64,000 bases of DNA from Cardinalis cardinalis. Lineage: Eukaryota > Chordata > Aves > Passeriformes > Cardinalidae. The notes beneath the pieces were generated by a model. It saw nothing but the letters and a program-made list of their open reading frames with translations. It was not told the origin of the DNA and did not search any database. The stretch is taken from assembly GCA_014549065.1 (NCBI GenBank), contig JACDOX010000157.1, forward strand, positions 1,656,866 through 1,720,865, written 5' to 3'. Each line of letters begins with the position of its first letter. The stretch's first letter is position 1. Below, piece after piece: positions 1-11,094 of this stretch. The position numbers were made by a program, and so were the translations under genes.

Positions 1-3000
1 TCTCTGAGCATTTCACCAGTGCCAAATTTGCTCTCTCATTTTGTCTTTTTTGTTATCCGTGCCAGTTTAAGAGAAACATCCTGGCAGTACTGAGCACTTA
101 AGGGAAAACATAAATAATGCATTTACAATATGTAAACCTGTACAGATAAATGAGAAAAACTGAAAGCCATAACATATTTAATTAATGATCAAGAGAGCCT
201 AGAAGCAAACCTTGTGCACATCCTGCAATTTTAAATACACTGCTTCTCAATCCTAAATTTACTTTGCTATGGCTCTGAATTCAACCATATGCAATTAACT
301 ATTTCTTTATTTTAGTATAAGACTGGTCAGTGTGTTGAGTGNCATTGTGTCAAGCTCTCACATATTATGAGTTTAGTGGAAGAATGCCTACAAGACTCAT
401 TCCCTTTAAAGGATTTTATCAAGGAAAAACTTTGAAAAACNACAGGCTCCTTTATAGGGCTAAAACTTATAGCAGTGTTTTGAAGACACTTGTGCTGTTA
501 GGCTCCATCATTTTAAACCAAGAAAGACCCTTTGGAAATACTGTGTAACTGCCTGGTGTCAATCCCCAGTGAGTTCAGGACCAGAATGGGGAAATCTGTT
601 TTGTTTCCTTTAAGTAACAGTAACAGGTGGGAGACTGAATATCTGTTAAATATATTTATNATTTATCCATCTTCATACAGACACACAGGCCCTGGCCATG
701 AGGAAAATGGGACCCATGAATGGACAGATTGAGAGAACAACAGCATCACTGCAGNTGTTAGGGAACACNAACAGTCAAATACAAATTTGTGAANTGNCAT
801 TTTAAGGAAAGGGCTTAGGTGACTGGGAAAAGAGAACAACGGGGTGGTAATAAGGTTACTTACAGAAAGTATCTGCTTAAATGTTAAAGAACATTTCTGT
901 AGCAGTTCACCATTCCCAAGTACTGGTTTTACCTTTTCTAATTCAAAATTTTTTCAGGATTGATGTTATTTGAAATAGAGCACAGTTCCAGTGGTTGAAA
1001 AAGAATAGATGAACATCTAATGTCTTTTATCTTCTAGATATTTTACTGTAACTTAACACGTGTGTAAATTAAAGGCCCCCTGATACTCCTGCCTTTCTTT
1101 CTACACCTCAAAAAGGACAGTGCAAGTATGAATGCTAGAATTTCATCAATATACTTGTTTTTATTATTCCTGTCAGTACCTACAGAGAAACTGAGGAGCN
1201 TGAGAGTCAGGTGAGCAAGGCTTGGTACTTAGCAGAGTCACAGTGCCTTTACCAGGACCCACCTCCCAGCTGGTGACTGCTCACCCTCTGATTGAGAAAT
1301 CATCTCTCCTCATTCCTACACAGATTAAACAGCTGAAACCAAACCACAGATTGTCCTCTCACAGTTGTGTTTCACCAGGCACTGTGAGACAGTCCACATC
1401 ATTTCATATTTTCTGCAAAATCCATCTGCCAGTGCTTTCTGTCATTAGACACTCATCTGACTGGAAAAGTCTTCTGTCNGAAATTAAATGCTTGGGTTTG
1501 TTCCTTGCCATGTTACACAAAAAGGCTGTGCTACAAAAGGGCACACACCATGCACTGCTGCATTTCATCTGGAAACAGCCATTTCAGTGCATCTTTTTAT
1601 CACTTATTAGTGTTCATTATCTCATTGCCCTGCAGAATTCAAGAGAAAAAATACTCCAAGTTACTTAATATGTGGAAAAAGCACAGGTTTGTATATAAAT
1701 GTATAAATAACATTGTGTATTAATCTAAAACTGTCTCAGTACTACATGTGAAACCCCAAAACACAAGTGAAGAAACAACATCCATCCCGAGAGCTCACAA
1801 AGGCACAAAGCAGAGCCCAAGGTGCTCAAACACAGAGGACTCATTAAAAATATCAGTAATTGCATAAATATACAGGATGAAATGAACTGGAAATGGGGAT
1901 TTCAGCGCCTTTGGTAGTCACTCACAGCAACATCTAGAAGCTTTCAAACTTAACAGCAGTATTTCTTCCTCCAGGAGTAACTAGGATTATCCTTTTCCAC
2001 TACAAGGTGCCTAAATTTTCACNGACACATCTCCTGAAAGGCCCCAAATGTTGAGGACAGTTCTAACGAGGTGATATTGTGCTGACAACCCATAGACTTT
2101 GTGTTCCACTGTGTTTCTAACACAAAGGGGTACAGAATGTATATGTCTATGAATATGCAAATTCTTACCAGAACAGCGAGCTTCGGGTTTCTCTTGGCTN
2201 GGTATGTGTGTTTGCATGCACAGAATTTTAATTTCCTGGGGTTTTATTACCACCATCAGTTATTGTGCTCCAGCAGAGGCTGGAGGGACTGATTTATTCT
2301 CCAGTGCCCTTGGCTGGGTGTTGTATATCGACTGGTGCTGCTGTCATAAATATATTTGGGTGAAGAACTGTCTCCGATTCCATGGGTAATACTAAGCAGA
2401 GTTAAGGTTTCAAGTGTCACATACAAGTGGGTTTATTTCTACTGGAAGAAACAGGCAATTATTATGGCCCATTGAGCTCAGATTAAGCATTTCCATCAAA
2501 AAAAAGAAAAAGAGCCTAGCGCTACAATCCTTGTAAAGCTGTAAATGCAAATGGGGACCATCTCATCATCCATAAAAAATAATCTATAGTTTTATAGGCT
2601 TTTCTCGCTCTCCTTTTCTTTTTGCCCTCAAATCAGCAACATATTCCAAACAGGATCATTTTATTGAGACAAGGAAAAGCAGAAAATCTCCAAAAATAAA
2701 AGAGAAACACTTTTAAAGATTTTTACATTAAAACAGTTTGTAGGCAATTATTTCCTTTTGCAAAATGGCTCCTTTAACCAACTGAGAAGTCTTTAAGATT
2801 AATTTTCACCTTTTCCTAGCTGCAGGATAAGATATGTTTCTTCATTAAGATTTTCTATATTGCTTGAACATCACAGTTACCTAAACCAGGGGGTTTGGGT
2901 TTTCCTTTTATTTTTTAATTTTTGATTTCTTTATTTTTAACAGCCTGAGCTGTATGCCCAAAGCATGCTGCAGATCACAGAGACAGAGATGTGACCAAAT

Positions 3001-4646
3001 TTGCCTCTGGCTCCCTGAATGTATTCAAGGAAACTTGAGGTGCTGTAGAATAGCCTGGAAGTTTTCTTTTCCAACATCCCCGCGAGTAAAATCCCTGCAG
3101 GGTGGCACAAGAGCAGCCAGCACTGCAGCTTTCCCTGTGCTCACATCCTGTGACACAGACAGCTCCCTGCTTTCAAACACACTTTGGGAGCTGTGGGTCT
3201 TTGCCATGNCCTTGTGGAAGGTTTGGTGCAGACCAGGACAGTGCTGGGCTTGATTTCGATCTGTGGATGACNGACCCTTGGACATTAAGGCTCTGGAAAC
3301 TACCTCACACAGGACTTTTATATAAATTAAGAAAATTATCTTGAAGAAAATACATTTTACAAGTACCATTCCAGAGAAAAACATGTGTGAGAAAGCCTTA
3401 AGATGAAANTCTGGCTGTATGCTCTGCATGGAGNNATCCCATGAGAAACTTGATCTATGGTTAGCGTTCAAATATAAACTCCTTTTACACATAAAGGACT
3501 GGCCACAGTGCATTTAATTTCCTTGCATAGCACAGAAAATATGATACAGAATAATCGGAAGGCAAAGGCAATGCACTGCAAAGAATAAATGGACACTATG
3601 AAAAGCATAATTAAAAATACTGTGATGTTAAAGCAGCAAGCAGTATAGGATTAAANTCTGTTACCTTACAATGCAACCAGGCCCAAACCAAGCCTGGCAT
3701 ATTACAGGTATTACCCTACTCACTGCAGCACAAACAATTCTTGTTTCATAAGCATATTGGTCTCACAAGAATTTACTCTTGTAAAATCTTGCACCTTTGG
3801 GGAAAAGGGTTTTATGTTGCTTTTCTTAAAGACTACAGAAAAAGAAATTGCAGATAATGGTATGAATACCAATTAAGTGATAAACTCTGAGCTAGTGTAA
3901 ATATAGAATGAAGAAATTGGAGCTACTAATTAGTATCTGAGTATCAGGTACTGCTGAATTCTGAGGGTCTGTATTACCCAAACAAGGCAATGAATCTGAT
4001 GTGCTGCATAACAAGTTTTCAGAAGTAAAGATCATAGACAGAGATGACAACTAAAAACTATAAGCCAAGAATGTATGGTAAAATTAAAACAGGGTTTAAG
4101 TAAAAAAACTCCACTTCACACAGAATTTTTTCTAGATAATCACTACCAGCCTATTAAGGTGGCAGTTATCCCAGCTGCAGGTAACAACTCAGAAAGACCC
4201 TTCAAGGCAGAGGAGAGAACAGCAGCCTGACAATGAGGATATCACTGGAGACAGGCATGGATTTCCAGACAATTACAAAGCCAGCTTTGTTACAAATTGC
4301 TCCTACAGACACGGCCTGGTGCTATCGGCAAACATCTGCAAGCCTCCTCACTGTGCTCGTGTGCTGATAAAAANAAGCCAAGTTCTCACAGTCACCCATG
4401 CTTGACAAATTACAAAAAACCCAAACCACAGCTTTTATCTGGCAGATCCACATTATTGGCTGGAGAGGTCATTACAGGAGGAACTGGTCTGAGAAAGCTG
4501 ATATTGCCAGGTCAGCAAGAAGCCAGTGAACTGACAGATATCCAGGCTTTCATTTGTGCCCTTCCTCAGAGCTGCTCTTTTCCCAATTAAAACATTAATC
4601 TTCAGAGCGTCTTAAAGTGAAAGGCTCTGTGCGTGTATGGGTGTGT
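1..4646. other. Unique AT-rich non-coding DNA, no gene seen
   Basis: No recognisable exon, RNA gene or transposon was found in this stretch. The longest open frame (1222-1668, + strand, 148 codons) has no domain I recognise, contains an ambiguous base and has a composition typical of chance frames. Several isolated single Ns occur. A pyrimidine-rich run precedes AG at 2941-2942, but the sequence after it resembles no known exon. The reading is intergenic or intronic DNA. Confidence 0.6.
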
Positions 4647-4780
4647 TTATATATGTAAAATATTTTATATTATCATTATTATATATATTATAATCATTAT
4701 ATATTATAATATATAATAGATTTTATATATGTTATATTATCATACATATAATTATATTATATTATCATTATTTTATATGA
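4647..4780. repeat. AT-rich low-complexity tract
   Basis: About 130 bases built almost wholly of A and T in irregular TATA, ATTAT and TATAATAT words, with a few C from TCATTATT and CATA words. It follows a short GT-rich run (gtgtatgggtgtgttt) at about 4631-4647. This is an imperfect microsatellite that is likely to vary in length between individuals. No function is implied. Confidence 0.85.
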
Positions 4781-6351
4781 CATGATCCCAAGCCTACTGG
4801 ATGGTCACTCTGCAGTGTTAACCTCATAGATCAATCATCAGCAAATTGATCTGCAAAACTTACTTTATTCATCTGCAGATAAATAAAGGAAAACCTTAGA
4901 ATGTTTANTATTAACAACTATTTCTATTCTGGGATTGTTTTTAAACTGATAGATAATTAATAGCATCCTATTATGGTGTAATTTAGTTGGTTAATCAAGC
5001 TATTGATTTTTTTCTTTTGTTTTGGGTTTTGTTTCTTTATAGACACAGATACAGATATGTGCTTTATATATATATATATATTCTTGTCAGTAAAATTTGA
5101 ATGCAAAAAAAAGGTGAAGACCATGAAGTGCATTAAAATTACAGTCTGTTCTCATCTATCACTCTACCTAAAACTTGACACTTTGGTGGATAACTTCATT
5201 ACTTATGGAACACATACATGCTGCTTATCTTCAGCTCTTGGGAGAGAATTTCAAGGATGTGAATGCAAGATGAAAGTTGGTCATTAGCATCCACACACAT
5301 TTTCAATAGGACAATAGGGGTAATTTAAGGCATTAATGACATTTAGATACCTTGCTGTTTTGTACTGGGAATGCAGTGCCAGGTTCTGTGCTTGCACACA
5401 GAAATCANAACACAAGTGTTGTGCTCTTTGCCACACTTATCAGAGGATTTTTGCTATGACTCTTCAGAGAGAAGCAGAGGTTGCCTTTGCTGCACTAATT
5501 TATCAAGTTGNGGACTCTGCAGGTGAGATGCTTTTCCTGGAGCACAGCAAGAACCTGTAGGAATTATGCTTTTGTGAAGTTTAGAGAGGGAACTTCACAC
5601 CCTGTGTGTGATGCTCAGTAAAGACACCCAAAATCAGGAGTGTGTTTTCTTTGGTTTTAAATCAATTAGTCCCAGAGGGTAAAACCTGTCTGTCCCCCAG
5701 CACTNGGGCTGTTCTTACCCTCACAGCACGAGCCCCACCTGGCTCTGCATAGGGGCTCACCCCCCTCTCCATCCCACAGCTCCTCTGGCCATTTCTGTGT
5801 GTGCAAGAAGCTTGAATCAGCAGAAAGAGNAGGCAGAAATTTAATGAGCTCTAGGACCAAGCCTGCCATAAGGAAATTTTTACATAGATTTTACAACTCG
5901 NGTAATGTTCCTCAGTGGAATGGTAGGTTGTACAAGCAGGCAGAATGTTTGGCTCTCAGAGCCACAAACCAATCTCTTTGGAAAGCTGTTGATGCTCACT
6001 CGTAGCCCATGTAAAAAACCCTGGTTTGGTTCTGATTTGTACTGTAAATCTCACTTCCCAGAGGCAGTACTTTGCCCTTGCTTACAGCAACAGAATTGAA
6101 GAGGAACTCTACTGAAATGAGTAGCTTAGACTTANTGATTTAAAGAAGAGTAAAACTCTTGTGGCAGTCATCTGAAGAATAAATCCTGTTCCTTGCATTT
6201 ACAAAATTGCTCATAGATTCACTGNGTCACAGAGCATTCCAGAAATGTGGCAAGGCAGTGCAAATGCTTCTGGTGCTTACACCCAAGGATCATTATGTAA
6301 CAACTTGCAAGAGGTTTCCAGGTTCATGATACCAGTAAGAAATCACAGATG
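4781..6351. other. Unique non-coding DNA with a short (TA)n
   Basis: No gene or transposon was recognised. It contains a pure 17-base (TA)n run at 5065-5081. Frames at 5003-5287 and 5336-5560 are short and run through low-complexity or N-containing sequence, so I do not call them genes. Confidence 0.55.
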
Positions 6352-6410
6352 NCATTTTGGACTAGATGACCTTTCAAGTTCCCCTACAACCCAATGCATT
6401 CTATGATTCT
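6352..6410 (+). mobile_element. CR1 LINE 3' tail fragment
   Basis: The sequence reads ...ggactagatgacctttcaag, then a CCAACCCAA-type block, and ends in ttctatgattct. This is the 3' untranslated end of the avian CR1 non-LTR retrotransposon in the sense direction. Only about 60 bases remain, with no reverse transcriptase or endonuclease sequence. This is the usual 5'-truncated form of CR1 copies. Confidence 0.85.
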
Positions 6411-6522
6411 AAATAAGCAATTCAAGCAAAGCACTGACGCCTTAAGATTTTGGCATTTATATTTTTCAAATCCTACACTGCATTAGTGCATAACTCTGAA
6501 CTCCATNTAAAGTATAGTTACC

Positions 6523-6868
6523 TGTGTTCACATTTTGGTCAGACAAAACAATCCCTCTGGGATTGTTGGATCCAAGAGGGACCACAGCCTCAGGCCCTGA
6601 AGTATAAACAAAAATGAGTTGGGGAGAGTAAACTGGGGGTAAATGANTTCATTACCTGAAGCTGTAATTGGAGGATTAACCCCTGATGTGTCAATNGATC
6701 AAACCTATAATTGTGTGAAAAACTCGTGCCCATTGTCCATCCTGGGTGCAGCCTCTGTGAGGCTCCTGACTGCCCAAGGTGTATCTGTTGGAAGCCTATA
6801 ACAAATAGCCACTTTTAATCTCTTAATCTTGTCTAGCCTCTGTTCCAGGTGGCCACTCCAAGGCATCA
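6523..6868 (+). mobile_element. Solo LTR, type B, copy 1 (old ERV, probably ERVL-like)
   Basis: This block aligns along its length with 22944-23311. Shared landmarks, in order, are agacaaaacaat near the start, a GCTGTAATTGG/GCTGGAATGGG block in the middle, CTTGGGTGCAGCC-like sequence, GCCCAAGGTGTATC, a T-rich TTAATCT/TTATTCT region, GTCTAGCCTCTG and a terminal AGGCATCA. The same length (about 350 versus 368 bp) and the TG...CA ends fit a long terminal repeat. I recall this pattern from passerine endogenous retrovirus LTRs, so the family assignment comes from memory. No gag, pol or env sequence lies beside it and no convincing target-site duplication was found. The 5' boundary is approximate. 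Confidence 0.7.
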
Positions 6869-6956
6869 GCACAGGCCATGCAGTGTGAGCAGCCACAGCC
6901 ACGGTGCCANTGCTCTTATCCAGCACTGCTGGCCAGAGTGGGCACACGTGAGCAAG

Positions 6957-7085
6957 GCTGTCCCTCATCCTGTCCCACAGCAGAGAGCACAGCTGGGATT
7001 TACACCTTCAGGGTGACCAAAGATGGCCAAAGCTGTCCCTCACCCTGTCNCACAGCAGAGAGCACAGCTGGGATTTACACCTTCA
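6957..7085. repeat. Two-copy 54-bp direct duplication (period 75)
   Basis: Positions 6957-7010 and 7032-7085 are nearly identical; I see one T/C difference and one N. They are separated by 21 bases that begin gggtgacc. Both copies contain CACAGCAGAGAGCACAGC. The duplication sits directly between LTR type B copy 1 and the insertion site of LTR type A copy 1. It forces an open frame with a repeated peptide, but there is no sign of a gene. Confidence 0.9.
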
Positions 7086-7118
7086 CTGACAGCCACACAC
7101 TGAGCTCCAGTGACTCTG

Positions 7119-7525
7119 TGTCACTGACGTATTTCCTGAAGAATCCCTTTGCCAGGATTTTTCTCCTGAGAAGCTGAGAGGCTTCAGAAAAGAAATGTAA
7201 ACAATAATTATCTGATTGACTGGAATGTGGTTTGGAGGTTGCTTACCAACAGGTGCATCTTTGATTGGTTCCATGTGGATTGTTTTTACTTGATGCCCAA
7301 TTACAGTCCAGCTGTGTTAGGACTCTGGTCAGTCACGGGTTTTTTATTATTCATTCCTTTCTAGCCTTCTGATGTCTCCTTTCCTCTATTCTTTAGTATA
7401 GTTTTAGCATATAATTTTCATATAATATAATATAATATAATATCATATCATAAAATAATAAATCAGCCTTCTGAAACACGGAGTCAAGGTTCTCATCTCT
7501 TCCCTCGTCCTCAGACACCACCACA
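7119..7525 (+). mobile_element. Solo LTR, type A, copy 1
   Basis: A 407-bp element beginning TGTCACTGAC and ending ACCACCACA. It is flanked on both sides by the identical six bases ACTCTG (7113-7118 and 7526-7531). It carries the family signature: GAATCCCTTTGCCAGGATTT near the start, GAGAAGCTGAGAGGCTTCAG, a TAGTATAGTTTTAG block, an AT run, the polyadenylation signal AATAAA at 7457-7462, then CAGCCTTCTGAAAC and GAGTCA. AATAAA and the TG...CA polarity place it on the + strand. It shares with copy 3 the absence of about 20 bases (a CTTCTCCTGTGTTTTGCTG block) that copies 2, 4 and 5 have. No internal retroviral genes lie next to it. A 6-bp duplication is usual for ERVK-like integration. Confidence 0.92.
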
Positions 7526-7531
7526 ACTCTG

Positions 7532-10286
7532 CACACACTCGCTCAGCTGAAGAGCTGCACCTTGAAGGAATTGCTTTCTGAATGGCCCAAATTCTTTTCC
7601 TTCCTGAAGAGATGGACTTTTCAGACCCTGGCAATGTTTAACTGACCTCCCCATCTGCCCNTGTAGCCATGGGCAGTGAAACAGCTCGTGACAAAGCCAA
7701 AGTTTCTTGGAGTCTGCAGCATTGGCATGCTGAGAGGAAAGTGTTTTATTCTGCACAACAGCCACAGCCAATAACTGCACAGGGAAGGAAGGGCAGAGTA
7801 CCTTAATCTCCTCTCCTAAACAGCTTAACTAACTATAGGAGATGCAGTGTCTGGCATTCAATAACTACTCAGTGCTTTGACTTGTTCCAGGAACGCATTA
7901 CAGAGACTGTCAATAAACTTTAATTAGCAATATATTTTTGGTGGCACTGCTACAGCTTGCTGCAATGAAACATTTCTCNCAAGAAATTCTAAAGCTTTCC
8001 TAAAAGAAACCTTGACACTTANTAATGAAAGACATTTAGAGATTGTCATATAACAGCATCCATTAGGGCACTGTACACTTCTCACTCAGAAGTGGTAAGG
8101 TTACCTTGAACATGCAACTCTCATTTAAAGTAGTCTTGACTTTTCTGTTAAGAAAATGAGCAATCTTTGGCAAAAATCAGGTGCAGCTGACAAAGTTAAA
8201 CACTTTCTTTCACCTTTTAATGAGACCACAGCAGCAGCCTTANTGTCCTAAAAACAGCACAGGAGAGGGAAACATTTAAACTTGTGTATGTGTGTGCACC
8301 NGCATGCACAGGCAGGCTCATTTTGCAAACGAAATGTCACGTTCTTCAATGACCCCCAGGATAACAAGCTTGAAATTGTAGCNTCAAAACTGTATAGTGC
8401 CTATACCTTTTGAAAGAACTGCAATGGCACGTTGCATGCCATCCTCATGCATCAAAGTGCTGCTCCCAACAGCTCTAGAAAACTCTGTGATGAGCTGTGA
8501 TGAGGTGAGGTAAACTGTGACCTGAAACCCTGTCCCTTGAGAAGGCAGAGAGAAATCTTTTACTGTATAAACATGAAAGATCTAAATATCACCTCCTTTT
8601 GCAATAAATATAGCCTCTTTTCTTCACAAAACTATTCATATCCTCACTTTTCTGCCACACCTTGGCCCAGATTTAAAGTCATCAAGGACAAAGAATCCAT
8701 CCACAANTTTTGTCACAGTTATCTACAGCTCTACATACAACAGAGATGGAGATGGGGAGAGAGAAGCATCTCTTCCACCTGCATGTGTGTTTCCATTACA
8801 GGAGGGAACAAACCAAACTGGTATTAATGACTCATTTCAGCATCACAATGCTTGTGATCAATATAACACCTGCACGCCCCATTCAGAAGGAACATTTCAC
8901 CTTCCTTTGCATGCAGGTAACACTCCCAGTGTGGTGCCCAGCCTGTGTGTTCAATACACCACAGCTCTAGCCTCAAGCAAGGGGTAATTTACACTCTGCT
9001 TTTCATTCATTTCATCTCCAGTGTTTGGAACAATCCTATGCTGCTTTTACACCTGAATTTCTAGAACTTCCTACACTAAACTTTGCAATGAGATAAATGT
9101 GCAATACTACAAAAAGTGTTCTGATCTGCATATTATTTCTTTTTGTGCTCCCTTTTCCTCCCAGAAATGCTTTGACATTAAGAAACAAAGTGAAGGCAAG
9201 GCCCTGAGGTGAGTCCCTCACCTGCAGGAGTGTGCACATTGCCTGAGAGGTGTTGGGCCAAGCTGCTCAAACAAACTCCTGTTGAGCCAGCTCACTGTGA
9301 CCCCAAACAACTCTCACTGAAGCAGGAATACCAAAGTACCAGCAGAAATCACTTGGAGCTCCTCAAAGCTCTGATGGAGGTGGCCCTTGAGGAGAAGTGT
9401 GAACAGGAGAATTGCAGAGAGCAGGAGCAGCACTGTGCAGCTCTGTGTGGTTATTCAGATTAATCACAATCTGGCCCAGTGCACTCAAGGTCCAAANAAA
9501 CTCATTATTTTTAAGCTAGGGAACCTTCAGGTTGTGCCACATTTTTGAGCCTGGGATTAGTTTATGAGACAAAACGATTTTTAGTGCTATGATGCAGAAG
9601 CCATTCTAGTCTGCTAACTACCTGAAACACCGAGATCAATTCTGAGAGTAAAACATCAATTACCTCACGTACTGAGACAGGATAAGCAGCAATTAAAAGG
9701 GTAGGGAATGCTGCTCTGCATGAGGTTACTTGTCTGGTTTTTCAGTGTATCACAGCAATTGTTTTGATTTCTAATTGTGTCTAGAGACTGGAATTCAGGC
9801 CTTTTACACCTCAGCGTGCATATTCTGAGACAGGGGTGTCTCATTACTAAAATAAAAATTCCTGACGTGTCTCAAGCAGGCACAGACAATTACAAGCAAC
9901 AATTAATTTCCATTGTGAAAAGATACTTTTGCTTAAGAATTATGACCTGGGCTCAGCTACACTGTAATACCTATCATAGACAAATAAGTCTAAACTATGG
10001 CATTTCTATTATTTAACACCCACCCTTACATAAATAAATAAATCCTGCAGGAACTGAGCACGTCTAGAGAAAACACAGCCTTGGCCTTGCACCTGCTGCA
10101 CGGCATGAAGGTCTCTGAAGCCATGGGATATTCCTAAAAGCCTGGAAACAGCAAGTGTCCAACACAGATGGGAAAGAGCTGCTGTTTGCTCACACCAAGC
10201 AGCACTGACAAACTGGGCACAGGTCAGCAAGAGCCCCACACAGGTCCAGACACAGCAAAATCTTATTTAAGTGACCAAACAGGCCT
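7532..10286. other. Unique non-coding DNA
   Basis: No transposon or known exon was recognised. A frame at 9209-9463 (+, 84 codons) ends with a Glu/Leu-rich stretch (about residues 48-76) that could form a helix. It has no homologue I recognise, no clear start context and no neighbouring exon, so I leave it uncalled. Short palindromic or simple words occur, but nothing stands out. Confidence 0.55.
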
Positions 10287-10310
10287 TATGTGTACATTTA
10301 GCAACCTGGA
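10287..10310 (+). repeat. 24-bp direct repeat, left copy
   Basis: The 24 bases starting TATGTGTACATTTAGC and ending AACCTGGA recur exactly at 11071-11094 in the same orientation, 784 bp downstream. A pair of identical 24-mers this close is far beyond chance. They could flank an inserted segment or be what remains of a tandem duplication. Confidence 0.85.
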
Positions 10311-11070
10311 ACAGGTACTCTTCCATACCTACAGCTGGATCTGAACCCTGTGATGGAGACAGNCCTTCATCAGATTTGCCAGATCATCAAAAGCAATGGA
10401 GAGCTCTGCAGGGATGTTCTGCTCAGTAGTGCCCTGACAGTTCCTCTCAACTCCTCCAGCTGCTGAGCTGCTGCTGGGATGGGGTTTTTAGGGACCTGAG
10501 CTGTCCCCAGAACCTGCAGCAGCTGATTGCCACTGGACAGCGAGAGAGCTGGAGAGCCCAAGGCACAGAGATTCAGTGGCTCTACACCATCCACATGGTA
10601 AAGCTCTTCAAATAAAGCTCCATTTGAAAAGTGTAATTTAAAAAAAATTCCTTCAATTCTAAATAAAGACAAAAATCTATTCTACAACATCAGACTTCGC
10701 ACAAAATTGGTTCCTTTTCTCCCTTTTTTCCCCTCTTTTCCCAGTCTGAGCTCTCACTGTACCTCTGTCCGGTTGTTGGTGAAGATAAAACCCTCTTGTA
10801 AAAATGGGAAACCTCCTTGTGGGCTGTGCCCTTGGTGTGCAGGTGTGCAGCAGCGTGGCAGGTTACAGATGCAGGCTGGCAGGAGAGCCACGCTTCTCGC
10901 TCAGCGCCTGCTGCCCATGCTAGGAAGGAGCAATAATTCATTAAAATGACTGCACAGATTTCTTCACTAAATAAAGCCAGACTTAAAAGATGTAATGAGG
11001 ATGTCTTGTTGGTTGTTTTCTTCTTTTTTCCCCAAAGCCTTTCGTTTGATTCCTGAAACACTGTAATTCA
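10311..11070. other. 760-bp segment bracketed by the 24-bp repeats
   Basis: The left half is GC-richer than its surroundings and supports a minus-strand frame at 10370-10672 (100 codons). The right half has T-rich and pyrimidine-rich runs (about 10704-10741 and 11021-11032). I recognise no transposon protein, LTR ends or poly(A) tail that would identify it as a known insertion class. It may be an inserted segment, or simply the spacer of a local duplication. Confidence 0.4.
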
Positions 11071-11094
11071 TATGTGTACATTTAGCAACCTGGA
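11071..11094 (+). repeat. 24-bp direct repeat, right copy
   Basis: Exact copy of 10287-10310. The next base is A in both copies, and the first position of difference after that is an N here. Similarity does not continue beyond this point, and only a few bases upstream match. Confidence 0.85.

Noticed and set aside
1222..1668. 148-codon + strand frame
   Set aside because: No domain, an internal N, composition of chance AT-rich translation, and no splice or promoter context.
9209..9463. 84-codon frame with a Glu-rich helix-like end
   Set aside because: No homologue recognised and no exon borders or neighbouring exons. Glu-rich stretches arise readily from GAG/CAG-rich DNA.
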